36,848 nt of DNA from JBARCX01 sp049794535. GTDB taxonomy: Bacteria > Pseudomonadota > Gammaproteobacteria > Xanthomonadales > Rhodanobacteraceae. The notes beneath the pieces were generated by a model. The model made no database searches, was not told the DNA's origin, and saw only the letters and a list, made by a program, of their open reading frames with translations. Both the position numbers and the translations under genes were made by a program. Location of the stretch: contig JBARCX010000235.1 in the NCBI GenBank assembly GCA_049794535.1, positions 1 through 36,848 on the forward strand. The letters are read 5' to 3'. Below, piece after piece: positions 30,223 to 36,848 of the stretch; position 1 is the first letter of the stretch; each line of letters starts with the position of its first letter.

Positions 30223-31152
30223 ATGAGCCAATACCGCCACCGCATTCGTTTTCGCGATCTGCACGGTATTCTGCTGCTCGACAAGCCACTGGGACTAAGC
30301 TCCAGCCAGGCATTGCAGGCCGCTCGACGCTTACTGCGTGCCGCCAAAGGTGGCCATACCGGTGCGTTAGATCCGTTAGCTACAGGTCTCCTCCCTCTGT
30401 GTTTCGGTGAAGGCACCAAGCTTGCTGGCAACCTGCTGGGCTCGCGTAAGGCCTATGTCGCTGAATGTCAGCTCGGGGTCACCACCACCACGGCGGATCG
30501 AGAGGGTGAAGTTGTCGCCCAGCGGCTGGTGCCCGAGCTAGACGTGGCGGTTATCGATGCTGCCCTGAGCAAGTTGCGCGGTCGTATTGTGCAGGTGCCC
30601 CCGGTGTATTCGGCGCTGAAACAGGACGGCGAGCCGCTGTACCTCAAGGCTCGGCGTGGCGAAGCGGTTGAGGTGCCTGCGCGTGAAGTCGAGGTCTACC
30701 GGCTCGATTTGCTTGATCACACAGGCGATACGTTACGCCTCTACGTCGAATGCGGTTCTGGCACGTATGTGCGCAGCCTGGCTGTGGATCTGGGCGAGGA
30801 CTTGGGCTGTGGTGCGCACCTGACGGCACTGCGACGGTTGTGGGTCGAGCCATTCCGTGAGCCGGTCATGGTGACGCTCGAGCAATTGCAGCAGGCAGCA
30901 GGGCAGGGCGACAAGGTACTGGAATCCCTGGTATTGCCACTGTCCGCTGGAGTTGCTGACTTGCCGGCGTTGCATTTGGACGCGGAGCAAAGCTTTGCCG
31001 TCTCACAGGGGCGCCAGATTCCGTGGCCGGGTAAGCCGGGCCAGGGGCGTTGTGCTGCCTACACCGATGACGGGCGTTTACAGGCCTTGATTGAGCCTGA
31101 TGCGGAGGGGCGTTTACGCATCCTGCGTGGTTTCAATTTACCTAAAGTCTGA
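30223..31152 (+). CDS. truB: tRNA pseudouridine(55) synthase
   Basis: Makes pseudouridine at position 55 in the T loop of most tRNAs. The 309-residue protein has the catalytic block GGHTGALDPLATGLLPLC with Asp50, the HGILLLDKPLGLSS motif and the YVRSLAVDLGEDLGCGAHL region, then a C-terminal PUA-like part. There is no good ribosome binding site before ATG 30223, and 27 bases separate it from rbfA. The next gene, rpsO, has its own promoter. Confidence 0.95.
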   Translation: MSQYRHRIRFRDLHGILLLDKPLGLSSSQALQAARRLLRAAKGGHTGALDPLATGLLPLCFGEGTKLAGNLLGSRKAYVAECQLGVTTTTADREGEVVAQRLVPELDVAVIDAALSKLRGRIVQVPPVYSALKQDGEPLYLKARRGEAVEVPAREVEVYRLDLLDHTGDTLRLYVECGSGTYVRSLAVDLGEDLGCGAHLTALRRLWVEPFREPVMVTLEQLQQAAGQGDKVLESLVLPLSAGVADLPALHLDAEQSFAVSQGRQIPWPGKPGQGRCAAYTDDGRLQALIEPDAEGRLRILRGFNLPKV

Positions 31153-31170
31153 CCTGGGACGCCTTCACAC

Positions 31171-31200
31171 TTGTTGTAGAGCGCCCTGGCTCGCTACAAT
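31171..31200 (+). promoter_or_regulatory. Candidate rpsO promoter
   Basis: TTGTTG (31171-31176) and TACAAT (31195-31200) are separated by 18 bases, just after the truB end. Transcription would begin near 31207, giving an rpsO leader of about 100 bases. Confidence 0.6.
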
Positions 31201-31234
31201 ACGCCGCTTGTTCCAGTGTTTTCATTCAACTCAA

Positions 31235-31282
31235 GCGGAGCTTGCGCAACGCCATCGTGCGGTGATGTTGCTCAAGTTCCGC
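31235..31282 (+). promoter_or_regulatory. Stem-loop in the rpsO leader, possible S15 autoregulatory site
   Basis: GCGGAGCTTG (31235-31244) pairs with CAAGTTCCGC (31273-31282) over 10 bp with one G-T pair. Inside it, GCAAC (31246-31250) pairs with GTTGC (31267-31271), and a further imperfect stem closes a GTGC loop. The structure ends about 10 bases before the AAGGAAGAG ribosome binding site. S15 is known in several bacteria to repress its own translation through leader structures; this one is a candidate by position only. Confidence 0.5.
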
Positions 31283-31307
31283 ATCCGCTTTTAAGGAAGA
31301 GATACTC

Positions 31308-31577
31308 ATGTCCCTCACCGTAGAACAGACCAGCAAGATCATTGCTGATTTCGGCCGCGTGCCGAACGACACCGGCTCGCCGGAAGTCCAGGTTGCCCTG
31401 CTGTCGGCCCGTATTGACCACCTCACAGGTCATTTCAAGGATCATAAGCAGGATCATCATTCCCGCCGAGGCCTGCTGCAGTTGGTAAACCGCCGCAAGA
31501 GCTTGCTCGCGTATCTCAAGGATCGCGATCTCGCTCGCTACCAGACCCTGATCGAACGCCTCGGCCTACGTCGTTAA
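31308..31577 (+). CDS. rpsO: 30S ribosomal protein S15
   Basis: Primary 16S rRNA-binding protein of the 30S platform. The 89-residue protein has the normal length and the conserved GSPEVQVALLSARI, HLTGHFKDHKQDHHSRRGL and NRRKSLLAYLK blocks. A strong AAGGAAGAG ribosome binding site lies just upstream. The 155-base region before it holds a candidate promoter and a large stem-loop. pnp starts 19 bases after its stop, the conserved rpsO-pnp pair. Confidence 0.97.
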   Translation: MSLTVEQTSKIIADFGRVPNDTGSPEVQVALLSARIDHLTGHFKDHKQDHHSRRGLLQLVNRRKSLLAYLKDRDLARYQTLIERLGLRR

Positions 31578-31596
31578 TCGCACCAAGGACATCAAC

Positions 31597-33702
31597 GTGG
31601 CGAAAGTAACCAAGTCATTCCAGTACGGTAATCACGAAGTCACACTGGAGACGGGCGAAATTGCCCGCCAGGCGTCTGGTGCCGTTGTCGTCAGCATGGG
31701 CGGCACCGTGGTGCTGGTCACCGCTGTTGCCGCTGCCAAGCCGCGCGAAGGGCAGGATTTCTTCCCGCTCACCGTCGACTACGTAGAGAAGTTCTATTCC
31801 GCCGGCCGCATTCCGGGCGGTTTCTTCAAGCGCGAAGGTCGCCCGACCGAGAAAGAGACGCTGACCTCGCGTCTGATCGATCGCCCGGTGCGCCCGCTGT
31901 TTCCGGAAGAGTTCAAGAACGAAGTGCAGGTCATCGCGCAGGTGTTGTCGCTCAACCCTGAGGTTGATGGCGATATCCCGGCGTTGCTCGGCGCGTCCGC
32001 CGCGCTGAGCCTGGCTGGCATCCCGTTCAAGGGCCCGATCGGCGCCGCTCGTGTTGGCTATGCCAATGGCCAGTATCTGTTGAACCCGTCGACCACCGAG
32101 CTGAAGACCTCTGCTCTGGATCTGGTCGTCGCCGGTACCTCGGGTGCGGTGTTGATGGTGGAGTCCGAAGCGCAGCTGCTGTCCGAGGATGTGATGCTCG
32201 GCGCCGTGATGTTCGGTCACCAGCAGATGCAGGTCGCCATCCGTGCGATCGCCGAACTGGCCGCTGAAGCTGCCAAGCCGTCGTGGGACTGGCAGGCACC
32301 GGCTCGTAACGAGTCGCTGGTTGCGGGCCTCAAGGGTGCCGTCGGTAGCAAGCTGGAAGAAGCTTTCCAGGTGCGTGACAAGCTGCAGCGCCGCGATGCG
32401 ATCTCCGCGATCAAGTCCGACGTGCTGGAGTCGCTCAAGGCCCAGGCCGAAACGAATGGCTGGTCATCAGCCGATCTGGGGAAAGAGTTCGCCGAACTCG
32501 AATACCACACCATGCGCGACAGCGTGTTGAAGACCAAGGTGCGCATCGACGGCCGTCAGCTCGACGACGTGCGTCCGATCACCGTACGCGTGGGCGTGCT
32601 GCCACGTACCCACGGCTCGGCACTGTTCACCCGTGGTGAAACGCAGGCGCTGGTGGTGGCTACCCTCGGTACCGCACGCGATTCGCAGATCATCGACGCG
32701 CCGGAAGGCGAATCGAAGGATCCGTTCCTGTTCCATTACAACTTCCCTCCGTTCTCGGTGGGTGAGGCCGGTCGCTTTGGTGCGCCGAAGCGTCGCGAAA
32801 TCGGCCACGGTCGTCTCGCCAAGCGCGGCGTGCAGGCCGTCAAGCCGGGCATGGATACGTTCCCGTACGTGGTGCGCGTGGTCTCGGAAATTACCGAGTC
32901 GAACGGCTCCTCCTCGATGGCGTCGGTGTGCGGTTCCTCGCTGGCCATGATGGACGCCGGCGTGCCACTGAAGGCACCGGTGGCGGGTATTGCTATGGGC
33001 CTGGTGAAGGAAGGCAACGACTTCGTCGTGCTGTCCGACATCCTTGGTGACGAAGATCACCTCGGCGACATGGACTTCAAGGTGGCCGGTAGTGCCGATG
33101 GCATTTCCGCGCTGCAGATGGACATCAAGATCGACGGCATCACCGAAGAGATCATGAAGGTGGCCCTGGCTCAGGCTCAGCGCGGTCGTCTGCACATCCT
33201 CGGCGAGATGGCCAAGGTGATCAGCACGTCGCGTACGGAGATGAGCGAGTACGCCCCGCGCCTGCTCACCATCAAGATCCACCCGGACAAGATCCGCGAA
33301 GTGATCGGCAAGGGTGGTTCCACCATCCGTTCGATCACCGAGGAAACCGGTGCCACCATTGACATCAGCGACGACGGCACCGTGGTTATCGCCTCGGTCA
33401 ACCGCGAAGCTGCCGATGCCGCGAAGAAGCGTATCGAGCAGATCGTCTCCGACGTCGAGCCGGGCCGCATCTACGAGGGTAAGGTCGCCAAGCTGATGGA
33501 TTTCGGTGCATTCGTCACGATCATGCCGGGTAAGGATGGTCTGGTGCACGTGTCGCAGATTTCCAGTGAGCGCGTGGAGAAGGTCTCCGACAAGCTCAAG
33601 GAAGGCGATATCGTCAAGGTCAAGGTGCTGGAAGTGGACAAGCAGGGCCGTATCCGCCTGTCCATGAAGGCCGTGACGGAAGACGAAGGCACCGGTGCCT
33701 AA
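31597..33702 (+). CDS. pnp: Polyribonucleotide nucleotidyltransferase (PNPase)
   Basis: Phosphorolytic 3'-5' exoribonuclease, trimeric, a part of the RNA degradosome in many bacteria. The 701-residue protein has two RNase PH domains, with the catalytic acidic set Asp487 and Asp493 in GDEDHLGDMDFK, then a KH domain with GKGG at 571-574 and an S1 domain at about 625-694. The start is GTG at 31597, fixed by AAGGA at 31585-31589 with 7 bases between. In E. coli PNPase regulates its own mRNA; the short gap after rpsO suggests co-transcription here. Confidence 0.97.
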   Translation: MAKVTKSFQYGNHEVTLETGEIARQASGAVVVSMGGTVVLVTAVAAAKPREGQDFFPLTVDYVEKFYSAGRIPGGFFKREGRPTEKETLTSRLIDRPVRPLFPEEFKNEVQVIAQVLSLNPEVDGDIPALLGASAALSLAGIPFKGPIGAARVGYANGQYLLNPSTTELKTSALDLVVAGTSGAVLMVESEAQLLSEDVMLGAVMFGHQQMQVAIRAIAELAAEAAKPSWDWQAPARNESLVAGLKGAVGSKLEEAFQVRDKLQRRDAISAIKSDVLESLKAQAETNGWSSADLGKEFAELEYHTMRDSVLKTKVRIDGRQLDDVRPITVRVGVLPRTHGSALFTRGETQALVVATLGTARDSQIIDAPEGESKDPFLFHYNFPPFSVGEAGRFGAPKRREIGHGRLAKRGVQAVKPGMDTFPYVVRVVSEITESNGSSSMASVCGSSLAMMDAGVPLKAPVAGIAMGLVKEGNDFVVLSDILGDEDHLGDMDFKVAGSADGISALQMDIKIDGITEEIMKVALAQAQRGRLHILGEMAKVISTSRTEMSEYAPRLLTIKIHPDKIREVIGKGGSTIRSITEETGATIDISDDGTVVIASVNREAADAAKKRIEQIVSDVEPGRIYEGKVAKLMDFGAFVTIMPGKDGLVHVSQISSERVEKVSDKLKEGDIVKVKVLEVDKQGRIRLSMKAVTEDEGTGA

Positions 33703-33723
33703 GTTGTTCAGTATGTAGTTCAT

Positions 33724-33758
33724 ACAAGGCCCGGCAGCGATGTCGGGCCTTGTGCTTT
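33724..33758 (+). terminator. Terminator after pnp
   Basis: A perfect 10-bp stem ACAAGGCCCG/CGGGCCTTGT (33724-33733 and 33744-33753) with a 10-base loop, followed by GCTTT. It probably ends the rpsO-pnp transcript, though the T run is short. Confidence 0.7.
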
Positions 33759-33826
33759 ATGCATTGGTCATTCCGCGCAGCACCCATTTGCTACGATGCA
33801 ATGAGACGATGCATATGGAGTTTGTG

Positions 33827-34837
33827 ATGGCTGACCCGATCAAGGATTACCAGACGTTTGCCCAGCAATCCTGGGACACGTGGATGCGCCAATTTCAACA
33901 GGCGGGAGGTGGTGCCACCCCCCCGTCGATGTTCGCTGCGCCTCCGCGGTCACCGGCTGACGATCTGCTCGCGCGTAGCACGGCTGGTCTGAAAGGGTTT
34001 CTCGACTGGATGCAAGGTGCCGTCGTCGGCCCGGCGGCAACGACACCGGACTGGCAACAACAGCTGCAGCAATTATTTGGCAGTGGAGCGCAGCCATTCG
34101 CGAACGCATTCGCTGGTATCGACCAACGAGGAGCACAAGGATTTGCCCAGCAATGGCAGCAATGGTTGCAGGCAGCACAGCAAGGCGGATTTGCCGATCT
34201 GCACGGGTCTGGAGCCATGGCTCCATTGGGTTTCACCCGTGAGCAGCAGTTGCAGCAACAAGCCCTGTCCAAAGCCATGCTCGAATATTTGGAAACCTCA
34301 GCGCGCTATCAGGCGTTGATCCAGCGAGCTAACGCCCAAGGTGTCGAGCGCATGCAGGCGAAGCTCGCCTATCGCAGTGAGCATGGTCAGCCGATCGAAT
34401 CGCTCAAGGCTCTTTACGATGTGTGGGTAGATGCCGCAGAAGAGGCATATGCCGAGATCGCGTTGTCGGATGAGTTTCGCGAAGCCTATGGCGCAATGGT
34501 TAATGCGCAAATGCATGTGCGCCATCTGCAGCAGCAAGAAACCGAGCGGTTTTGTCGTGAACTTGGTATGCCGACGCGTAGCGAAGTAGCGAGTCTTGGC
34601 CAGCGCATGCAGGAATTGCGGCGTGAAGTGGCGGAACTCAAGCGGAAGCGAAATGCAGCTGTTGTTACGCCCCTAAAGGCAGCAGCTGCAAAGGCGCCTG
34701 CTGCAAAAGCACCCGTAGCGAAGGCAGCTCCATCGAAAAGCGGGACATCGACCAAGAGCTCCGCCAAGCCGACAGTAGCGGCTACCAAGTCGCGAAATCG
34801 CTCTGCTAGCCGAGCCACCGCGCGGACACGGAAGTAA
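33827..34837 (+). CDS. phaE: Class III PHA synthase subunit PhaE
   Basis: Non-catalytic partner of PhaC in class III polyhydroxyalkanoate synthase, at the granule surface. The frame is open from 33740, but the ATG at 33827 follows GGAG (33817-33820) and gives a sensible start; ATG 33815 is a less likely choice. The 336-residue protein is Gln/Ala-rich and largely helical, with the PhaE-like segment LKALYDVWVDAAEEAYAE and a C-terminal coiled coil (MQELRREVAELKRKRN). The last 65 residues or so are Lys/Ala/Ser/Thr-rich, with AAKAP-type repeats, resembling histone-H1-like or phasin tails. The pairing with phaC, 9 bases downstream, is decisive. A TACGAT element at 33792-33797 is a possible -10 box. 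Confidence 0.88.
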   Translation: MADPIKDYQTFAQQSWDTWMRQFQQAGGGATPPSMFAAPPRSPADDLLARSTAGLKGFLDWMQGAVVGPAATTPDWQQQLQQLFGSGAQPFANAFAGIDQRGAQGFAQQWQQWLQAAQQGGFADLHGSGAMAPLGFTREQQLQQQALSKAMLEYLETSARYQALIQRANAQGVERMQAKLAYRSEHGQPIESLKALYDVWVDAAEEAYAEIALSDEFREAYGAMVNAQMHVRHLQQQETERFCRELGMPTRSEVASLGQRMQELRREVAELKRKRNAAVVTPLKAAAAKAPAAKAPVAKAAPSKSGTSTKSSAKPTVAATKSRNRSASRATARTRK

Positions 34838-34846
34838 GGAGACACC

Positions 34847-35914
34847 ATGCAAACGCCATTGCACATCGACCCCCTGAAGGCGCTGGAGGAGATCAAGACT
34901 TTCCAGCGCAAGCTTGTTGCAGGCATGACCCATCTGCGTGACCTGGACGAGCCGGAATACGCCAACACGTCGCGCGAGAAGGTATATAGCGAGGACAAGC
35001 TCACCGTCTGGCATATGAAGGGTGATCGCAAGCCAACAGCGAAAACACCGACATTGATTATCTACGCGCTGGTCAACACCGTGTGGATGACTGATCTACA
35101 GCCTGATCGCTCATTAGTGCGCAATCTGCTTGCACAAGGTGAGGACGTCTATTTGATCGACTGGGGCTATCCCGACGGAGCAGATCGTTGGTTGACCCTT
35201 GACGATTACCTCAACGGTTATTTGGACCGTTGCGTGGATGCTGTGCGCGAATATAACGAGACAGATGCGATCAACCTGCTTGGCATCTGCCAGGGCGGCA
35301 CGTTCTCGTTGTGTTATGCCGCGATGCATCCTGAGAAAGTGAAGAACCTGATCACGATGGTCACGCCGGTGGATTTTCAGACACCGGACAACATGCTTTC
35401 GCACTGGGTGCAGAATCTCGACGCAGATTTGTTCGTCGATACGCTGGGCAATATCCCAGCAGACTTGTTGAACTGGGTATACCTCACGCTAAAGCCGGTG
35501 CGTCTGAATCAGCAAAAATACATCGGTCTGGTCGACATCCTCGACAATCCGAATGAGCTTAAGAACTTTCTTCGCATGGAGCGCTGGATTTTCGATTCGC
35601 CCGATCAAGCAGGTGAGACGTTCCGCGAGTTCATCAAGAATTTTTACCAACGCAACAAACTCGTAAAGGGCGGCTTGGAGATCGGTGGCAAACCCGTGGA
35701 TCTGGGTATGGTTATCCAACCGGTATTGAACATCTTTGCCGAGCAGGATCATCTGGTGCCACCCGATGCTTCACGTGCACTCGGCTACCATGTAGGTACT
35801 ACCGATTACACTGAAGTTGCGTTCAAGGGTGGCCACATCGGCATCTACGTATCTGGGCGTGCACAGCGTGAAGTAGCGCCGGCTATCCATCAATGGCTGA
35901 GTGCGAGAGACTGA
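34847..35914 (+). CDS. phaC: Class III PHA synthase catalytic subunit PhaC
   Basis: Polymerises (R)-3-hydroxyacyl-CoA into polyhydroxyalkanoate storage polymer. The 355-residue length is that of class III enzymes (classes I and II are much longer). It is an alpha/beta hydrolase with the lipase-box-like GICQGG holding the nucleophile Cys148, plus Asp301 (AEQDHLVPP) and His330 (GGHIGIY); each is one residue before its counterpart in Allochromatium PhaC. The ribosome binding site AAGGAG lies just before ATG. Its neighbour phaE is required for activity in this class. Other PHA genes such as phaA and phaB are not in the window. Confidence 0.95.
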   Translation: MQTPLHIDPLKALEEIKTFQRKLVAGMTHLRDLDEPEYANTSREKVYSEDKLTVWHMKGDRKPTAKTPTLIIYALVNTVWMTDLQPDRSLVRNLLAQGEDVYLIDWGYPDGADRWLTLDDYLNGYLDRCVDAVREYNETDAINLLGICQGGTFSLCYAAMHPEKVKNLITMVTPVDFQTPDNMLSHWVQNLDADLFVDTLGNIPADLLNWVYLTLKPVRLNQQKYIGLVDILDNPNELKNFLRMERWIFDSPDQAGETFREFIKNFYQRNKLVKGGLEIGGKPVDLGMVIQPVLNIFAEQDHLVPPDASRALGYHVGTTDYTEVAFKGGHIGIYVSGRAQREVAPAIHQWLSARD

Positions 35915-35938
35915 TATATCCCCTTCGGAGGCGTTGTT

Positions 35939-36124
35939 ATGGACAAGCGTTTGTATCGTTCTCGCAGCGACCGCACGTTGGCCGGTGTCTGCGGAGGGAT
36001 TGCCGAATACCTGGGCTGGGATCCAACGTTGGTACGCGTCGGCTGGATCATCCTGACTCTGCTAGGCGGGTCCGGCATCCTGATCTACCTGATCATGTGG
36101 CTGGTCATGCCCGAAGCGCCGTGA
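35939..36124 (+). CDS. Small PspC-domain membrane protein
   Basis: A 61-residue protein almost entirely made of a PspC domain: the LYRSRSDRTLAGVCGGIAEY start, LGWDPTLVRVGWIILTLL, then a hydrophobic helix ILIYLIMWLVMPE. It should sit in the inner membrane. In E. coli the larger PspC acts with PspB in the envelope-stress response, but stand-alone PspC proteins are common and mostly of unknown role. GGAGG at 35927-35931 lies 7 bases before the ATG. It follows phaC by 24 bases and could be in the same transcript; a functional link with PHA is unproven. Confidence 0.85.
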   Translation: MDKRLYRSRSDRTLAGVCGGIAEYLGWDPTLVRVGWIILTLLGGSGILIYLIMWLVMPEAP

Positions 36125-36196
36125 GTATTCGGCGCGGCCTCGGTTTGAATCCAGTTCTGTACACGCTTGTTTGATTAAATAACTAAAGACATACGC

Positions 36197-36848
36197 ATGG
36201 ATTACGACCGCTACGACCGCATCCGCGCCGTGCAATGGCAGGGCCATTCTCTAAAACTGTTGGATCAGCGTTTACTGCCCCGCGAGGAGCGGTGGATCGA
36301 ATGCCATGACGCAGCCCAGGTAACACAGGCGATCAAGGATCTCGCGGTACGCGGGGCTCCTGCTATCGGCATCGCCGCTGCGTGGGGTGTGGCTCTGACG
36401 GCAAAGCAGGGGGGCTCGTTGGATGGCACGTTGGCGCAATTGCGCGCAGCGCGGCCCACTGCCGTCAATTTGATGTGGGCACTCGATCGCATGAAAGCGC
36501 GCATCGCCACGGGTGCTGATGCCTCAGCCCTGGAGCGTGAGGCGCAGGCCATCCAGGACGAGGATCTGGCTGCCAACCGACATATGGGGAATTTGGGAGC
36601 TTCATTAATTGCCCCGAATTCAGGTGTGCTGACTCACTGCAACACCGGTTCGCTAGCTACCGCAGGTTTCGGTACGGCGCTAGGCGTGATTCGTGCGGGT
36701 GTTGCCAGCGGAAAGATCCAACAGGTTTTTGCCGGTGAGACACGGCCCTGGCAACAGGGGGCGCGACTTACCATGTGGGAATTGGTGCGTGATGGTATTC
36801 CCGCGAAGTTGATTGCAGATTCGGCAGCTGCGCATTTGATGCTTTCGG
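36197..36848 (+). CDS. mtnA: S-methyl-5-thioribose-1-phosphate isomerase, 5' part (cut by window end)
   Basis: Converts 5-methylthioribose-1-phosphate to the ribulose form in methionine salvage. The frame runs from ATG 36197 to the window end without a stop, giving 217 residues. It has the family motifs VRGAPAIGIAAAWG (51-64), the HCNTGSLATAGFGTALG block with catalytic Cys148, and the AGETRPWQQGARLTMWEL segment. The catalytic Asp would lie past the window. The related eIF2B alpha-like family is less likely because of the Cys-containing HCNTG motif. The ribosome binding site is weak. The 72-base region upstream shows no SAM-type riboswitch; a 6-bp hairpin overlaps the preceding stop codon. Confidence 0.93.
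   Translation, partial: MDYDRYDRIRAVQWQGHSLKLLDQRLLPREERWIECHDAAQVTQAIKDLAVRGAPAIGIAAAWGVALTAKQGGSLDGTLAQLRAARPTAVNLMWALDRMKARIATGADASALEREAQAIQDEDLAANRHMGNLGASLIAPNSGVLTHCNTGSLATAGFGTALGVIRAGVASGKIQQVFAGETRPWQQGARLTMWELVRDGIPAKLIADSAAAHLMLS

Noticed and set aside
36125..36196. Possible SAM-related riboswitch before mtnA
   Set aside because: The gap is only 72 bases and shows no SAM aptamer-like pairing; only a 6-bp hairpin overlapping the previous stop is visible.
1..36848. CRISPR array, insertion sequence, prophage or defence island
   Set aside because: No spaced direct repeats, transposase, integrase or phage-like genes were found; the window is core chromosome throughout.

Overview
The window looks like a chromosomal core region of a gammaproteobacterium of the order Xanthomonadales, probably a Rhodanobacteraceae-like lineage. 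This rests on remembered gene orders and protein resemblance, not on a search. The clues are the linkage nuoA-N / initiator tRNA / rimP-nusA-infB-rbfA-truB-rpsO-pnp, separate nuoC and nuoD genes, a tmk-holB-...-pilZ block, and a class III PHA synthase pair. All recognised genes are on the + strand. I see no insertion sequence, prophage, CRISPR array or integrase.

Layout. (1) 1-3223: end of a fatty-acid synthesis cluster, fabD (5' truncated by the window), fabG, acpP and fabF, with a good intrinsic terminator between acpP and fabF. (2) 3231-9389: pabB, pabC, mltG, tmk and holB, whose four junctions from pabB to holB are all 4-bp ATGA overlaps, then a PIG-L-type deacetylase and pilZ. (3) 9390-24454: a structured 5' leader and the complete 14-gene nuoA-N operon for proton-pumping NADH:quinone oxidoreductase (complex I), without internal gaps. 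(4) 24346-31152: the initiator tRNA gene (metY position), two tandem intrinsic terminators, then rimP-nusA-infB-rbfA-truB, the conserved translation and transcription operon. (5) 31153-33758: rpsO with a large leader stem-loop, pnp 19 bp downstream, and a terminator. (6) 33827-36848: phaE and phaC (polyhydroxyalkanoate synthase), a small PspC-domain protein, and the 5' part of mtnA (methionine salvage), cut by the window end.

How the parts work together. Block 1 makes and uses acyl-ACP. Block 2 mixes p-aminobenzoate synthesis, glycan-strand termination, dTMP supply, the polymerase III clamp-loader subunit and pilus assembly. Block 3 is one membrane machine: NuoE, F and G oxidise NADH, NuoB, C, D and I pass electrons to quinone, and NuoA, H and J-N pump protons. 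Blocks 4 and 5 supply initiator tRNA, ribosome maturation factors, NusA, IF2, tRNA pseudouridylation, protein S15 and PNPase. Block 6 stores carbon as polyhydroxyalkanoate.

The genes are mostly textbook. The unusual signals lie between or across them. The nuoN reading frame has no stop before the initiator tRNA gene and runs straight through it, covering the tRNA promoter, a 25-nt perfect palindrome and the whole tRNA. The nuoA leader can fold into several hairpins, some mutually exclusive. Long stem-loops sit in the rpsO leader and between infB and rbfA. NuoL carries a histidine-rich loop built on an in-frame hexanucleotide repeat. PabB has Ala where Lys is expected in the PIxGT motif. I could not identify a wholly new multi-gene system. 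No gap between genes exceeds 300 bases.
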